A stretch of DNA of 48,341 bases from Actinomycetota bacterium (GCA_004366205.1 SIRW01000056.1:1-48341), one strand, 5' to 3'. Counted from the stretch's first letter, positions 24,268 through 32,402 are shown. Notes: generated by a model from the letters alone, not told the origin. Made by a program: numbers and translations.

Positions 24268-27200
24268 CGCCAGGCCCAGGCCAGGCGGCGCGCCCACCCG
24301 AGGACCGGCCCTGGTGGTGGCGGCGCCGGCACGGGCTTGTGCACCACGCCGTCCTGGCGGCGCTCTGCTACCCGGCGTTGCTGCTGACCGCACCCGGGCA
24401 GGTGGCGGCCGACACCAAGACGTACCTGTACCTGGAGCCCGGGCGCCTGCTCGCGCGGGCGCCGTCGATGTGGGATCCCAACATCGGGTTGGGCACCGTC
24501 ACCCACCAGAACATCGGCTACCTGTTCCCGATGGGGCCGTGGTACTGGCTCTTCGACCGGCTCGGATCGCCGGACTGGGTCGCCCAGCGCCTCTGGCTCG
24601 CCACGATCATGTTCCTGGCCGGCGCCGGCGTGCTGTTCCTCCTGCGCACCCTTGGTCCCACCCGTGCGCGTTTTATCGATTCGCCCACCGATTCGCCCAC
24701 CGAATCACCCACCGAATCACCCACCGAATCACCCACCAAATCGGCCACCGAATCGGTCGCAGATTCGGCCACCGAATCGGCCACCGAATCGGGCACCGAA
24801 TCGGTGGGCGAATCGATAAAACGCGCTCGGGGGTGGCCAGTGGCGGGGACAGCGGCGTGGGCGCGGGCGGTGGCGGGAGCAGCCACGCCGGCGCGGGCGG
24901 CGGTGGGGGCAGCGGCCCTGGCAGGGGCGGTGCTGTACGCCCTCAGCCCCTACGTCCTGCACTACTCGGCGCGCATCTCGGTGCTGCTGCTGCCGTGGGC
25001 CGCGCTGCCGTGGCTGATCGGGCTGACCCAGCGGGCGATCCGCACAGGGAGCTGGCGGCACCCGGCCGCCTTCGCCATCGCCGTCACGCTCGTCGGTGGC
25101 GTGAACGCCACCGCCCTCGTGCTCGCCGGCATCGGCCCGCTGCTCTGGCTCGCGTTCGCCGCCTTCGTCCACCGCGAAGCACCTCCCCGGGCCGTCCTGG
25201 CGGCCGCCGCCCGCATCGGCGTCCTCACGACCGCCTGCTCGCTGTGGTGGATCGCCGGCCTCGCCGTGCAGGGCGGGTGGGGCATCGACATCCTCCGCTA
25301 CACCGAGACCGTCGAGACCGTCGCCCGCACGTCGCTCGCCTCCGAGGTGCTGCGGGGGCTCGGCTACTGGTTCTTCTACGGCGGGGACCTGCTCGGCCCC
25401 TGGATCGAGCCCGGGCGGCGCCACACCCAGGAGCTGTGGCTCATCGCCGCCGGCTTCGCCGTCCCCGCGCTCGCCGCCGTGCTGGGGGTGAGCGCGCAGT
25501 GGCGGTACCGGGCGTTCTTCGTGGCGCTCGTCGTGGCCGGCACGGCCGTGGCCGTCGGGGCGTACCCCTTCAACGACCCCTCCCCCGCCGGCAGCGTGTT
25601 CCGGGACCTGGCCACGACCTCGACCGTCGGGCTGGCGATGCGCAGCACCCCCCGCGCCGTGCCCCTCGTCGTGCTCGGCCTGGCCGTGCTCGTCGCCGCC
25701 GGACTGGCGGCGCTCGGCCGGAGGTTGCCGCGGGCGGGCACGGCCGCCGCGCTCGCGGTCGTGGCCCTCGCCATGGCGGGCCTGCCCTCGCTGTGGCTCG
25801 GCGAGATGATCGGCGAGAACCTGCAACGTCCCGAGGAGGTGCCGCGCTACTGGCGGGAGGCCGCGGCGTGGCTGGACGAACGCGGCCACGACACGCGCGT
25901 GCTCGAGGTGCCGGGCAGCGACTTCGCCTCGTACCGCTGGGGCAACACCGTCGATCCGATCACCCCGGGGCTGATGGACCGGCCCTACGTGGCGCGTGAG
26001 TTGATCCCCTACGGGTCGCCGCCGTCGGCCGACCTCCTCATCGCGCTCGACCGGCGCTTCCAGGAGGGCGTCCTCGACCCGGCGGCCATCGCTCCGGTCG
26101 CCCGGCTCATGGCCGTGGGCGACGTGGTGCTGCGCGCCGACCTGCAGTGGGACCGCTATCGCACGCCCCGGCCGCGTCACCTCTGGGACCTCCTGACGCC
26201 GCCGCCCGACGGCCTGGGCGACCCTGTCGCCTTCGGCCCGCCCACCCCCAACGAGCCCTCGCGCGCCACGCCGCTCATCGACGCGCTCACCCTCGCCGTG
26301 CCGGCAGGCACACCGGACCCACCGCCCGTGGCGGCCTTCCCGGTGCGCGACGCCCAACCGATCCTGCGGGCGCGCCCCCCCGCAGCCGTTGTCCTCGCCG
26401 GCGACGGCGAAGGCGTGGTGGAGGCAGCCGCCGCCGGCCTGCTCGACGGCCCCGCACCACTGCTGTACTCGGCCGGGCTCGACGCCGCGCAGTGGTCCCG
26501 CCTGGCCGGGAGCGGCCTGGTCGAGCGCCTCGTCCTCACCGACACGAACCGGCGGCAGGCCCGGAGGTGGAGCACGGTGCGCGAGACGGCCGGCCAGACC
26601 GAGCGACCCGGCCAGGAGCCGCTGGTCGACGACATCAGCGACAACCGCCTACCTGTGTTCCCGGGCGCAGGTGACGACGCCCGCACGGTGATCGAGCAGC
26701 GAGGCGTGCGCCGGGTCGACGCCACGGCCTACGGCAACACGATCAGCTACACACCCGAGGACCGGCCCGCGCTCGCCCTCGACGGCCGGCTCGACACGGC
26801 GTGGCGGGTCGGCGGGTTCGGCCCCGTCGTCGGTCAGCGCTGGGAGGTGGAGCTCGAGGCACCCGTCACCGTCGACCACGTCAACGTGGTGCAGCCCCTG
26901 CACGGCCACCGGAACCGCTTCATCACCGAGGTCGAGGTCCGGGTCGACGGCGAGGCCGTCGGCACCTACGCCCTCGACGACCGCTCCCGCACACCGGAGG
27001 GCCAGGACCTCGCCTTCGGCGCCCGGCCCGTCTCGCTGCTGCAGCTGATCGTGACCGCCGACAACGTCGGGCCCCTCCCCGACTACGCCGGCTGGAGCCC
27101 GGCGGGCTTCGCCGCGGTGCGCCTCGGCGACGTGCGCGTCGAGGAGGTCGTGCGCCTCCCGCTCGACCTGCTCACCCGGGCCGCCCACGCCCGGGAGTCA

Positions 27201-28967
27201 CGAGAGGGCACGCTGGCCCGCCGGGCCCCACTCGACATCGTGCTCGGCCGGTGGCGGGCCAACCCGCTGGAGACCGAGCGCCGCGACCCCGAGCCGGCCC
27301 TGGCCCGGACCTTCCGCTTGCCCGTCCCCCGAACCTTCACGCTCGCCGGCCACGCCCGGCTGGCGGCGGACGCGCCCGACCACGTCCTCGAGGAGGTGCT
27401 CGGGGCCACCGGGCCGGTGGCGCGGTCGTCGAGCCGGCTGCCCGGCCTGCCCCGCGCACGGGCCGCGGCCGTGCTCGACGGCGACCCGTCCACCGCCTGG
27501 ATCGCGGCCTTCGGCGAGCAGATCGGCCAGTGGCTCGAGGTGCACTCGCCCGAGGCGCTGGCCGTCGAGCGCGTCGAGGTCGACGTGGTGGCCGATGGCC
27601 GCCATTCCGTGCCCACGGCCCTGCTCGTGGTCGTCGACGGCGAGGTGGTGGCCCGGGCCGAGCTGCCCCCGGTCCGCGACGGCAGCGAGGAGGGCGCCAC
27701 GACGACGGTGACGGTCGATGTCGGCGGGGCCGTGGGCCGATCGATCCGCCTCGTCGTCGACGACGTGCGGCCCGTGCACGGCAGTGACTCGTTCAGCCAC
27801 GACCCCCGCGAGCTGCCGGTCGCGATCGCCGGCGTTCGCATCCCCGGCCTTCCGCCGGCGACGCCCGGCCCGGAGACGGGCGACGGGGCCAGCGACCCTG
27901 GATCGGCGGCCCTGCCGGCGCCGTGCCGGGCCGACCTCCTGCGGCTCGGCGACCGGCCCGTCCACGTGCGCGTGGCGGGGACCGTGGCCGACGCCCTCGC
28001 CCGCCGGCCCCTGACGGTCGAGCTGTGCGGGCCCGACGCCCGCGGGCTGGTCCTGCCCGCGGGCGACCACGACCTGTTCGCCGCGCCGGGCGCCGACACC
28101 GGCGTCGACCTCGACCGGCTCGTGCTCTCCTCGCCGGGAGCGCAGGAGCCGCGGCGCGCCCCGCCGCCGGCCCTCGCGGTCACGGGCGAGGGCCGGACCG
28201 CCGCCGACGTCCGCCTGACGGGCATCGACGGTCCGTTCTGGCTGGTGCTCGCGCAGAGCCACAACCCCGGCTGGCGGGCCCGCGTCGATGGGCTCGGCGA
28301 CCTCGGCGACCCGGTCATCGTCGACGGGTACGCCAACGGCTGGCTGATCGACCCCGGGGACCGCACCGAGCTCGCCGTCGCCCTCCGCTGGACCCCCCAG
28401 CGCATGGTGTGGGCCGCGCTCGCCCTGTCCGCCGTCGCCTTCCTCGCCAGCCTGCTCATCGCCCTCAGCCCGTGGCTCCCGCCCCTCGCTCGAGGCGACC
28501 GGCGCGCACGCCGCCGGCCGCCGGCTGCGCCCGCCGGCGACGCCCCCGGGTGGGGCGGCCCCCTCCCGGTGCTCCATGCGCCCTGGGCCCCCGTCGGCGC
28601 CCGCCCGCCGGTCGTGCCGGCCGTCCTCGTGGCCCTCGGCGCCGCCGCGCTGGCCGGTGCGATGGTACGGCCGTGGGTGGGGCTCCTGGCCCTCGGCGCC
28701 GCCCTGCTCGGCCTGCTGACCGGGCGGGGCCGGGTCCTGCTCGGCGCCGGCGCGGCCGGCGCCATCGCCCTCGCCGGCGCCTACGTCGTGGCCCGCCAGG
28801 CCCGCCACGGCTATCCACCCGACTTCGGCTGGCCCGCCCACTTCCACCGCGCCCACCTGCTCGCCTGGGTCGGCCTGGTGCTCCTCGGGGTCCACGCCGG
28901 TGTCGACGTGACCCGGGAGCGGCGCCGCCGTCCCCACCACGATCCCCAGGCAGATCCCCAGGGTTGA
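24264..28967 (+). CDS. aftD: Alpha-(1->3)-arabinofuranosyltransferase, AftD-like (DUF3367)
   Basis: 1567 residues; mycobacterial AftD has about 1400. The N-terminal GT-C core shows the family block DTKTYLYLEPGRLLARAPS, MWDPNIGLG and later YALSPYVLHYSARISVLLLP. Two galactose-binding or F5/8-type regions are suggested near residues 820-960 and 1025-1190 (LDGRLDTAWR and LDGDPSTAWI blocks), and membrane helices close the protein (about 1380-1530). AftD adds arabinofuranose branches to arabinogalactan and lipoarabinomannan from decaprenyl-phosphoryl arabinose at the outer face. Residues 135-188 are unlike any AftD segment I know: they are encoded by a palindromic 12-bp repeat element inserted in frame between early membrane segments. 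The ATG at 24264 overlaps the GT4 stop (ATGA). Confidence 0.8.
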   Translation: MTPGPGQAARPPEDRPWWWRRRHGLVHHAVLAALCYPALLLTAPGQVAADTKTYLYLEPGRLLARAPSMWDPNIGLGTVTHQNIGYLFPMGPWYWLFDRLGSPDWVAQRLWLATIMFLAGAGVLFLLRTLGPTRARFIDSPTDSPTESPTESPTESPTKSATESVADSATESATESGTESVGESIKRARGWPVAGTAAWARAVAGAATPARAAVGAAALAGAVLYALSPYVLHYSARISVLLLPWAALPWLIGLTQRAIRTGSWRHPAAFAIAVTLVGGVNATALVLAGIGPLLWLAFAAFVHREAPPRAVLAAAARIGVLTTACSLWWIAGLAVQGGWGIDILRYTETVETVARTSLASEVLRGLGYWFFYGGDLLGPWIEPGRRHTQELWLIAAGFAVPALAAVLGVSAQWRYRAFFVALVVAGTAVAVGAYPFNDPSPAGSVFRDLATTSTVGLAMRSTPRAVPLVVLGLAVLVAAGLAALGRRLPRAGTAAALAVVALAMAGLPSLWLGEMIGENLQRPEEVPRYWREAAAWLDERGHDTRVLEVPGSDFASYRWGNTVDPITPGLMDRPYVARELIPYGSPPSADLLIALDRRFQEGVLDPAAIAPVARLMAVGDVVLRADLQWDRYRTPRPRHLWDLLTPPPDGLGDPVAFGPPTPNEPSRATPLIDALTLAVPAGTPDPPPVAAFPVRDAQPILRARPPAAVVLAGDGEGVVEAAAAGLLDGPAPLLYSAGLDAAQWSRLAGSGLVERLVLTDTNRRQARRWSTVRETAGQTERPGQEPLVDDISDNRLPVFPGAGDDARTVIEQRGVRRVDATAYGNTISYTPEDRPALALDGRLDTAWRVGGFGPVVGQRWEVELEAPVTVDHVNVVQPLHGHRNRFITEVEVRVDGEAVGTYALDDRSRTPEGQDLAFGARPVSLLQLIVTADNVGPLPDYAGWSPAGFAAVRLGDVRVEEVVRLPLDLLTRAAHARESREGTLARRAPLDIVLGRWRANPLETERRDPEPALARTFRLPVPRTFTLAGHARLAADAPDHVLEEVLGATGPVARSSSRLPGLPRARAAAVLDGDPSTAWIAAFGEQIGQWLEVHSPEALAVERVEVDVVADGRHSVPTALLVVVDGEVVARAELPPVRDGSEEGATTTVTVDVGGAVGRSIRLVVDDVRPVHGSDSFSHDPRELPVAIAGVRIPGLPPATPGPETGDGASDPGSAALPAPCRADLLRLGDRPVHVRVAGTVADALARRPLTVELCGPDARGLVLPAGDHDLFAAPGADTGVDLDRLVLSSPGAQEPRRAPPPALAVTGEGRTAADVRLTGIDGPFWLVLAQSHNPGWRARVDGLGDLGDPVIVDGYANGWLIDPGDRTELAVALRWTPQRMVWAALALSAVAFLASLLIALSPWLPPLARGDRRARRRPPAAPAGDAPGWGGPLPVLHAPWAPVGARPPVVPAVLVALGAAALAGAMVRPWVGLLALGAALLGLLTGRGRVLLGAGAAGAIALAGAYVVARQARHGYPPDFGWPAHFHRAHLLAWVGLVLLGVHAGVDVTRERRRRPHHDPQADPQG
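24661..24831. repeat. Palindromic element with eleven 12-bp units (in-frame in aftD)
   Basis: The arms 24666-24695 and 24797-24826 are a perfect 30-bp inverted repeat that begins with GCGCGTTTTATCGA. With one mismatch at 24665/24827 it continues 5 bp further out, giving 24661-24831 (171 bp). Eleven 12-bp units fill 24680-24811 (TTCGCCCACCGA, ATCACCCACCGA, ATCGGCCACCGA and variants). The reading frame passes straight through, giving A-R-F-I-D-S, then [D/E]SxT or [D/E]SxA units, then E-S-I-K-R-A. The reverse strand is also open and gives a similar peptide. Slippage between units would change the protein in steps of four residues. Confidence 0.95.
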
Positions 28968-29008
28968 CCCCCTGGTTCCCCACAGGCGGGTGCCCGCATA
29001 CTCGGCCC

Positions 29009-29239
29009 ATGGGCTACGAGGTGACGACCCGGGACGGCGCAGCCGAGCTGATCGAGGACGCCGACACGTACTGCCAGGAGGGCCCGCTCACCACGTTCTT
29101 CGCCACCGACCCCGGCCGGCAGGTGATCGACTCGTGGAGCGTGCGCCTGGCCAGCTACCGCACGGCCGAGATCGTGCGGGTGCGGCGCGTCGAGGGCGGA
29201 GCCGGCGGTGGCTGGTCCACCACCCGCCTCGCCGGCTGA
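29009..29239 (+). CDS. Small hypothetical protein
   Basis: 76 residues, predicted soluble (MGYEVTTRDGAAELIEDADTY..., VIDSWSVRLASYRTAEIVRVRR). It resembles no family I recognise. A CATACT sequence, 9 nt upstream of the ATG, may be a weak -10 box. The codon pattern fits a real gene and no better ORF covers the region, but the evidence is modest. It ends 6 bp before the convergent UbiA-family gene. Confidence 0.5.
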   Translation: MGYEVTTRDGAAELIEDADTYCQEGPLTTFFATDPGRQVIDSWSVRLASYRTAEIVRVRRVEGGAGGGWSTTRLAG

Positions 29240-29245
29240 GGCCCG

Positions 29246-30151
29246 CTACACGTAGGCGAACACGAAGAAGATCGCCAGCCACAGCGCCACGATCAGCTGC
29301 AGCGGCCGGTCGCGCAGCGCGATCTCGGTGGGCGAGCCGAAGCGCCCCTCGACCATCACCGCCTGCAGGTAGCGGAGCAGGCCGGCGACGACCGGGAACG
29401 TGGTCAGGTAGAGGTGCTCCGACCCGAACTGCTCGAGGCTGTAGTCCGACACGGTGAACAGCGCGTAGAAGGCGATGATGGCGGCGGCGAGGGCGCCGAG
29501 GCTGACGTCGATGAACCCCTGCGAGTAGCCCGCGAGGGCGCCCCGGCCCGAGCCGTCCTCGACCTCGAGGTCGGCCCGGCGCTTGCCCAGCGCCATGAAC
29601 AGCGCGAGCAGCCCGGTCGACAGGATGATCCAGGACGTGGGGAACACGCCGATGGCGAGCGATCCCGCCACCACCCGCAGCACGAACCCGCTCCCGATCA
29701 CGAACACGTCGGCGAGGGGCACGTGCTTCAGCCAGAACGTGTACGCCAGGTTCATCACCAGGTAGCTGAGGATCACGCCCGCGAACGCCAGGCGGTAGCC
29801 CACGAACAGCGTGACGGCGGCCGAGCCGGCGAGGGCGACGGTGAGCGTCACGTACGCCTCGCCCGGCCGGAGCTGCCCGGCGGCCAGCGGGCGTGAGGCC
29901 TTGTCGGGGTGCTGGCGGTCGTGCTCGCGATCGGCGACGTCGTTCACGATGTACACGGCGCTCGCCACGAGCGAGAAGACGACCACGGCGGCGATCGCCT
30001 CCAGCACGGCGTGGGGCTCGAACAGCTGCTGCGAGAAGAACAGCGGCGCGAGCACGAACAGGTTCTTGCTCCACTGCGGCACCCGGATCAGGGCGAGGTG
30101 GAGCGAGAGGCGGCCGCGCGCCGGCGGGGTCAGCTCGTCGGGGTCGATCAC
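29246..30151 (-). CDS. Decaprenyl-phosphate phosphoribosyltransferase-like UbiA prenyltransferase
   Basis: 301 residues with about eight membrane segments. The first helix region has VPQWSKNLFVLAPLF, and the aspartate-rich motif NDVADREHDRQHPDKASRP (starting near residue 70) is the NDVxDxxxD/HPxKxxRP pattern of the DPPR synthase (Rv3806c) group. That enzyme transfers 5-phosphoribose from PRPP to decaprenyl phosphate, the first step to decaprenyl-phosphoryl arabinose, which is the AftD donor. The nearby AftD-like gene supports this reading; other UbiA enzymes share the fold. DprE1 and DprE2 homologues were not seen here. GTG 30151 is 4 nt after the ArfB stop. Confidence 0.75.
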   Translation of the reverse strand: MIDPDELTPPARGRLSLHLALIRVPQWSKNLFVLAPLFFSQQLFEPHAVLEAIAAVVVFSLVASAVYIVNDVADREHDRQHPDKASRPLAAGQLRPGEAYVTLTVALAGSAAVTLFVGYRLAFAGVILSYLVMNLAYTFWLKHVPLADVFVIGSGFVLRVVAGSLAIGVFPTSWIILSTGLLALFMALGKRRADLEVEDGSGRGALAGYSQGFIDVSLGALAAAIIAFYALFTVSDYSLEQFGSEHLYLTTFPVVAGLLRYLQAVMVEGRFGSPTEIALRDRPLQLIVALWLAIFFVFAYV

Positions 30152-30155
30152 GGGA

Positions 30156-30584
30156 TCACCACCCCGGCGGCGGCTCGCGCCGGAGGCGCTTCTTCTGGGA
30201 CTGGCGGCGCTTCTGCTCCAGGCGGCGCTCCACGGCGACCCGGCTGGGGCGCGTGGGCCGGCGAGGACGCTCCCGCCGGAGGGCGCCGGCGAGGCGCTCA
30301 CGCAGCCGATCGAGCGCGATGGCGCGGTTGCGGGCCTGGGAGCGCTCGTCGGCGGCGACGACCCGCACCACGGGCCCGAGGCGCTCGAGCAGCCGAGCCC
30401 GCTGCCGGGGCCCGAGCGAGGGCGACGACGCCACGTCGAAGCGGACCTCGGCCCTGGTGTTGGCGGTGTTGGCGTGCTGGCCGCCGGGCCCGCCCGCCCC
30501 GCTGAACCGCCACTCGAGCTCGGCGAGGGGGATGGCGCACGTGCGGCTCACCCGCAGCACCCGCTCGTCGTCGGCGTCCGGCAC
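30156..30584 (-). CDS. arfB: Alternative ribosome-rescue factor ArfB (peptidyl-tRNA hydrolase)
   Basis: 142 residues. The catalytic GGQ loop is present in GAGGPGGQHANTANTRAEV, and the C-terminus is strongly basic (EQKRRQSQKKRLRREPP), the tail that enters the empty mRNA channel. ArfB hydrolyses peptidyl-tRNA on ribosomes stalled without a stop codon. It lacks the rest of a release factor, which separates it from RF1 and RF2. GTG 30584 follows TACCGT by 7 nt. The UbiA-family gene follows 4 nt later and may be co-transcribed. Confidence 0.85.
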   Translation of the reverse strand: MPDADDERVLRVSRTCAIPLAELEWRFSGAGGPGGQHANTANTRAEVRFDVASSPSLGPRQRARLLERLGPVVRVVAADERSQARNRAIALDRLRERLAGALRRERPRRPTRPSRVAVERRLEQKRRQSQKKRLRREPPPGW

Positions 30585-30591
30585 GGGGCCG

Positions 30592-30597
30592 ACGGTA
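30592..30597 (-). promoter_or_regulatory. -10 box TACCGT of arfB
   Basis: Minus-strand TACCGT ends 7 nt before the GTG at 30584. Confidence 0.5.
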
Positions 30598-30659
30598 CCG
30601 CCCACCGGGCGGGCCGGCGGGTACCGCCTCCACGGGCCGGCGCCTCCCGGCGGGCGGCG

Positions 30660-30665
30660 TAGGGT
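30660..30665 (+). promoter_or_regulatory. -10 box TAGGGT of the gene at 30673
   Basis: TAGGGT ends 7 nt before the ATG at 30673; it is divergent from the arfB promoter 63 bp away. Confidence 0.5.
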
Positions 30666-30672
30666 CATCCCC

Positions 30673-31365
30673 ATGGAACCGCCCGTGCTGCTCGTCCACG
30701 GCTTCGCCTCGTCCTTCGACCAGAACTGGCGCGAGCCCGGCCTGGTCGACCTGCTCGCCGACGCCGGCCGTACCGTCATCGGCGATGACCTCCCCGGCCA
30801 CGGCCGCGCCGCCAAGCCCCACGACCCCGAGGCCTACGCCGACGTCGACGAGCGGGTGCGAGCGCTGCTCCCCGCCGAGGGCGCCGTCGACGCCGTCGGG
30901 TTCTCGATGGGGGCGCGCATCCTGCTGACCCTCGCCGCCGCCGAGCCCCAGCGGTTTCGCCGGATCGTGGCGGGCGGCGTCGGGGCGAACCTGCTGTCCC
31001 CCGGCGAGCCCGGCGTGCTGGCCGCCGCCATCGAGCAGGGCGCCGAGGCCGGCCCCGAGGCCCCGGCGGTGCTGCGCCTGTTCACCCGGTTCGCCGCCGA
31101 CCAGGGCAACGACCCCAAGGCGCTCGCGGCGTTCCTGCGCCGGCCCATGACACAGCTCACGCCCGACGTGCTGGCGAACGTGACCTGCCCCGTCCTCGTG
31201 CTCACCGGCGCGCAGGACGAGATCGCCGGCGATCCCGAGCCCCTCGCCGCCGCCCTGCCCGACGGCCGCGTGAAGACGCTCCGGCGCGTCGACCACTTCG
31301 CCACGCCCCGCCAGTTCGAGTTCGTCGACGCCGTCCTCGACTTCCTCGACGCCACCCCGGTCTGA
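30673..31365 (+). CDS. Alpha/beta hydrolase
   Basis: 230 residues. LLVHGFASSFDQNW gives the oxyanion region, DDLPGHGRA the second strand, VGFSMGARI the nucleophile elbow (Ser in GFSMG), TGAQDEIAGDPE the Asp segment, and VDHFATPRQFEFVDAV the His segment. All three catalytic residues appear in order. The short length suggests a compact esterase-like lid. The substrate is unknown. The gene is convergent with the nitroreductase. Confidence 0.8.
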   Translation: MEPPVLLVHGFASSFDQNWREPGLVDLLADAGRTVIGDDLPGHGRAAKPHDPEAYADVDERVRALLPAEGAVDAVGFSMGARILLTLAAAEPQRFRRIVAGGVGANLLSPGEPGVLAAAIEQGAEAGPEAPAVLRLFTRFAADQGNDPKALAAFLRRPMTQLTPDVLANVTCPVLVLTGAQDEIAGDPEPLAAALPDGRVKTLRRVDHFATPRQFEFVDAVLDFLDATPV

Positions 31366-31398
31366 CTCGCCGGGAGGTCAACAGGCGCGACCGGGCCC

Positions 31399-32112
31399 TC
31401 AGCGGCGGGGCGGGCCGGCGGCGGTGTGCCGGGTGCCGGGCGGGTCGACGGCCCAGCCGGCGGCCTGCTCCCAGCCGTCCTCGTACACGAGCTCGGCCAG
31501 GGGGCGGCGCCGAACCGGGCCGTGGCGGCCCTCGGGTACGCCCAGGGGGATGCACCCGCCGATCGCCACGCCGTCGGGGATGCCGAGCAGCGCCCGCAGC
31601 TCGGCCTCGACCAGCTGGTGCCACATGGTGAGCACCCCGCCGTAGCCGAGGGCGCGGGCGGCGAGCAGCAGGTTCTGGCACGCCGGGTAGAGCGACGCCC
31701 CCTCGGTGGGGTGCGGCTCCCGGTAGCGGACCAGGCAGGCCAGCACGACAACGGGCACCTGCTCGAAGTGATCCACGAAGCGTTGCATCGCCGCCGCCGT
31801 GCGGGCCTTGGGCGAGCCGGGCTCGGCGCCCGAACCCTCGTCGTAGCCGTCGGCCCGGCGCTTGGCCGACCACGCGGCCCGGAACGACTCGCCGAGCAGT
31901 CGCTTCGCCTCCCGGGCGCGGGGGCCGTCCCGCAGCACCACGAAGCGGAACGGCTGGCGGTTCGAGCCCGACGGCGCCCGGGTCGCGGCGAACAGCACGT
32001 CCCGCAGGTCGTCATCCGCCACCGGGTCGGGACGGATCCGGCGGATCGCCCGGGTCGTGGCGAGCAGATCGAGCGCCCCGGCGGCGGCAGGGTGGGCATC
32101 GGGGGTGGGCAC
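31399..32112 (-). CDS. Nitroreductase-family FMN protein
   Basis: 237 residues. RAIRRIRPDPV and APSGSNRQPFRFVVLRDG form the family's N-terminal FMN-binding Arg and Ser/Asn blocks. The C-terminal half has YGGVLTMWHQLVEAELRALLG and IPLGVPEG. Members reduce nitro groups, quinones or flavins with NAD(P)H as dimers. An insertion of ~20 residues (SAKRRADGYDEGSGAEPG) separates the usual core helices. Start GTG 32112. Confidence 0.8.
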   Translation of the reverse strand: MPTPDAHPAAAGALDLLATTRAIRRIRPDPVADDDLRDVLFAATRAPSGSNRQPFRFVVLRDGPRAREAKRLLGESFRAAWSAKRRADGYDEGSGAEPGSPKARTAAAMQRFVDHFEQVPVVVLACLVRYREPHPTEGASLYPACQNLLLAARALGYGGVLTMWHQLVEAELRALLGIPDGVAIGGCIPLGVPEGRHGPVRRRPLAELVYEDGWEQAAGWAVDPPGTRHTAAGPPRR

Positions 32113-32180
32113 GGGACCATCCTGGCGCAGACCAGAGCAGAGCAGAGCAGGGCCGAGCCTCGCTCGGAGGCCGCGCGCCC

Positions 32181-32186
32181 TACGCT
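32181..32186 (+). promoter_or_regulatory. -10 box TACGCT of the small membrane protein
   Basis: TACGCT ends 9 nt before the ATG at 32196 and supports the gene being real. Confidence 0.5.
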
Positions 32187-32195
32187 GGAGGGGCC

Positions 32196-32402
32196 ATGGC
32201 GCGCCTCGCCCCGCTGCTGCTCCTCCTCGTGGGATCGGTGGCGGCCATCACGCTCGTGGTCGTCCAGCGCGTCCGGGCCTGGCGCGAACCGGCGCCCGGC
32301 GACGAGCTGCCCCGCTCGACGGCGGCGGTGATGGCGACCTACGGGGTGCTGCTGGTGCTCGCCGTGGTCGCCGCTCTGTTCGTCATCGCCGTCACCGGCT
32401 GA
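32196..32402 (+). CDS. Small two-helix membrane protein
   Basis: 68 residues with two hydrophobic segments (LAPLLLLLVGSVAAITLVVV and YGVLLVLAVVAALFVIAV) joined by a polar loop with Arg, Pro and Glu residues. No family recognised. It is convergent with ctaA and overlaps its 3' end by 64 bp (32339-32402). A respiratory accessory role is only suggested by that neighbour. Confidence 0.55.
   Translation: MARLAPLLLLLVGSVAAITLVVVQRVRAWREPAPGDELPRSTAAVMATYGVLLVLAVVAALFVIAVTG

Noticed and set aside
24680-24811. CRISPR array
   Set aside because: Units are contiguous 12-mers without spacers, variable, and inside a coding region; no cas gene is near.
24661-24831. Rho-independent terminator formed by the long inverted repeat
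   Set aside because: The arms are over 100 nt apart in the centre, no U-tract follows, and the gene clearly continues through it.
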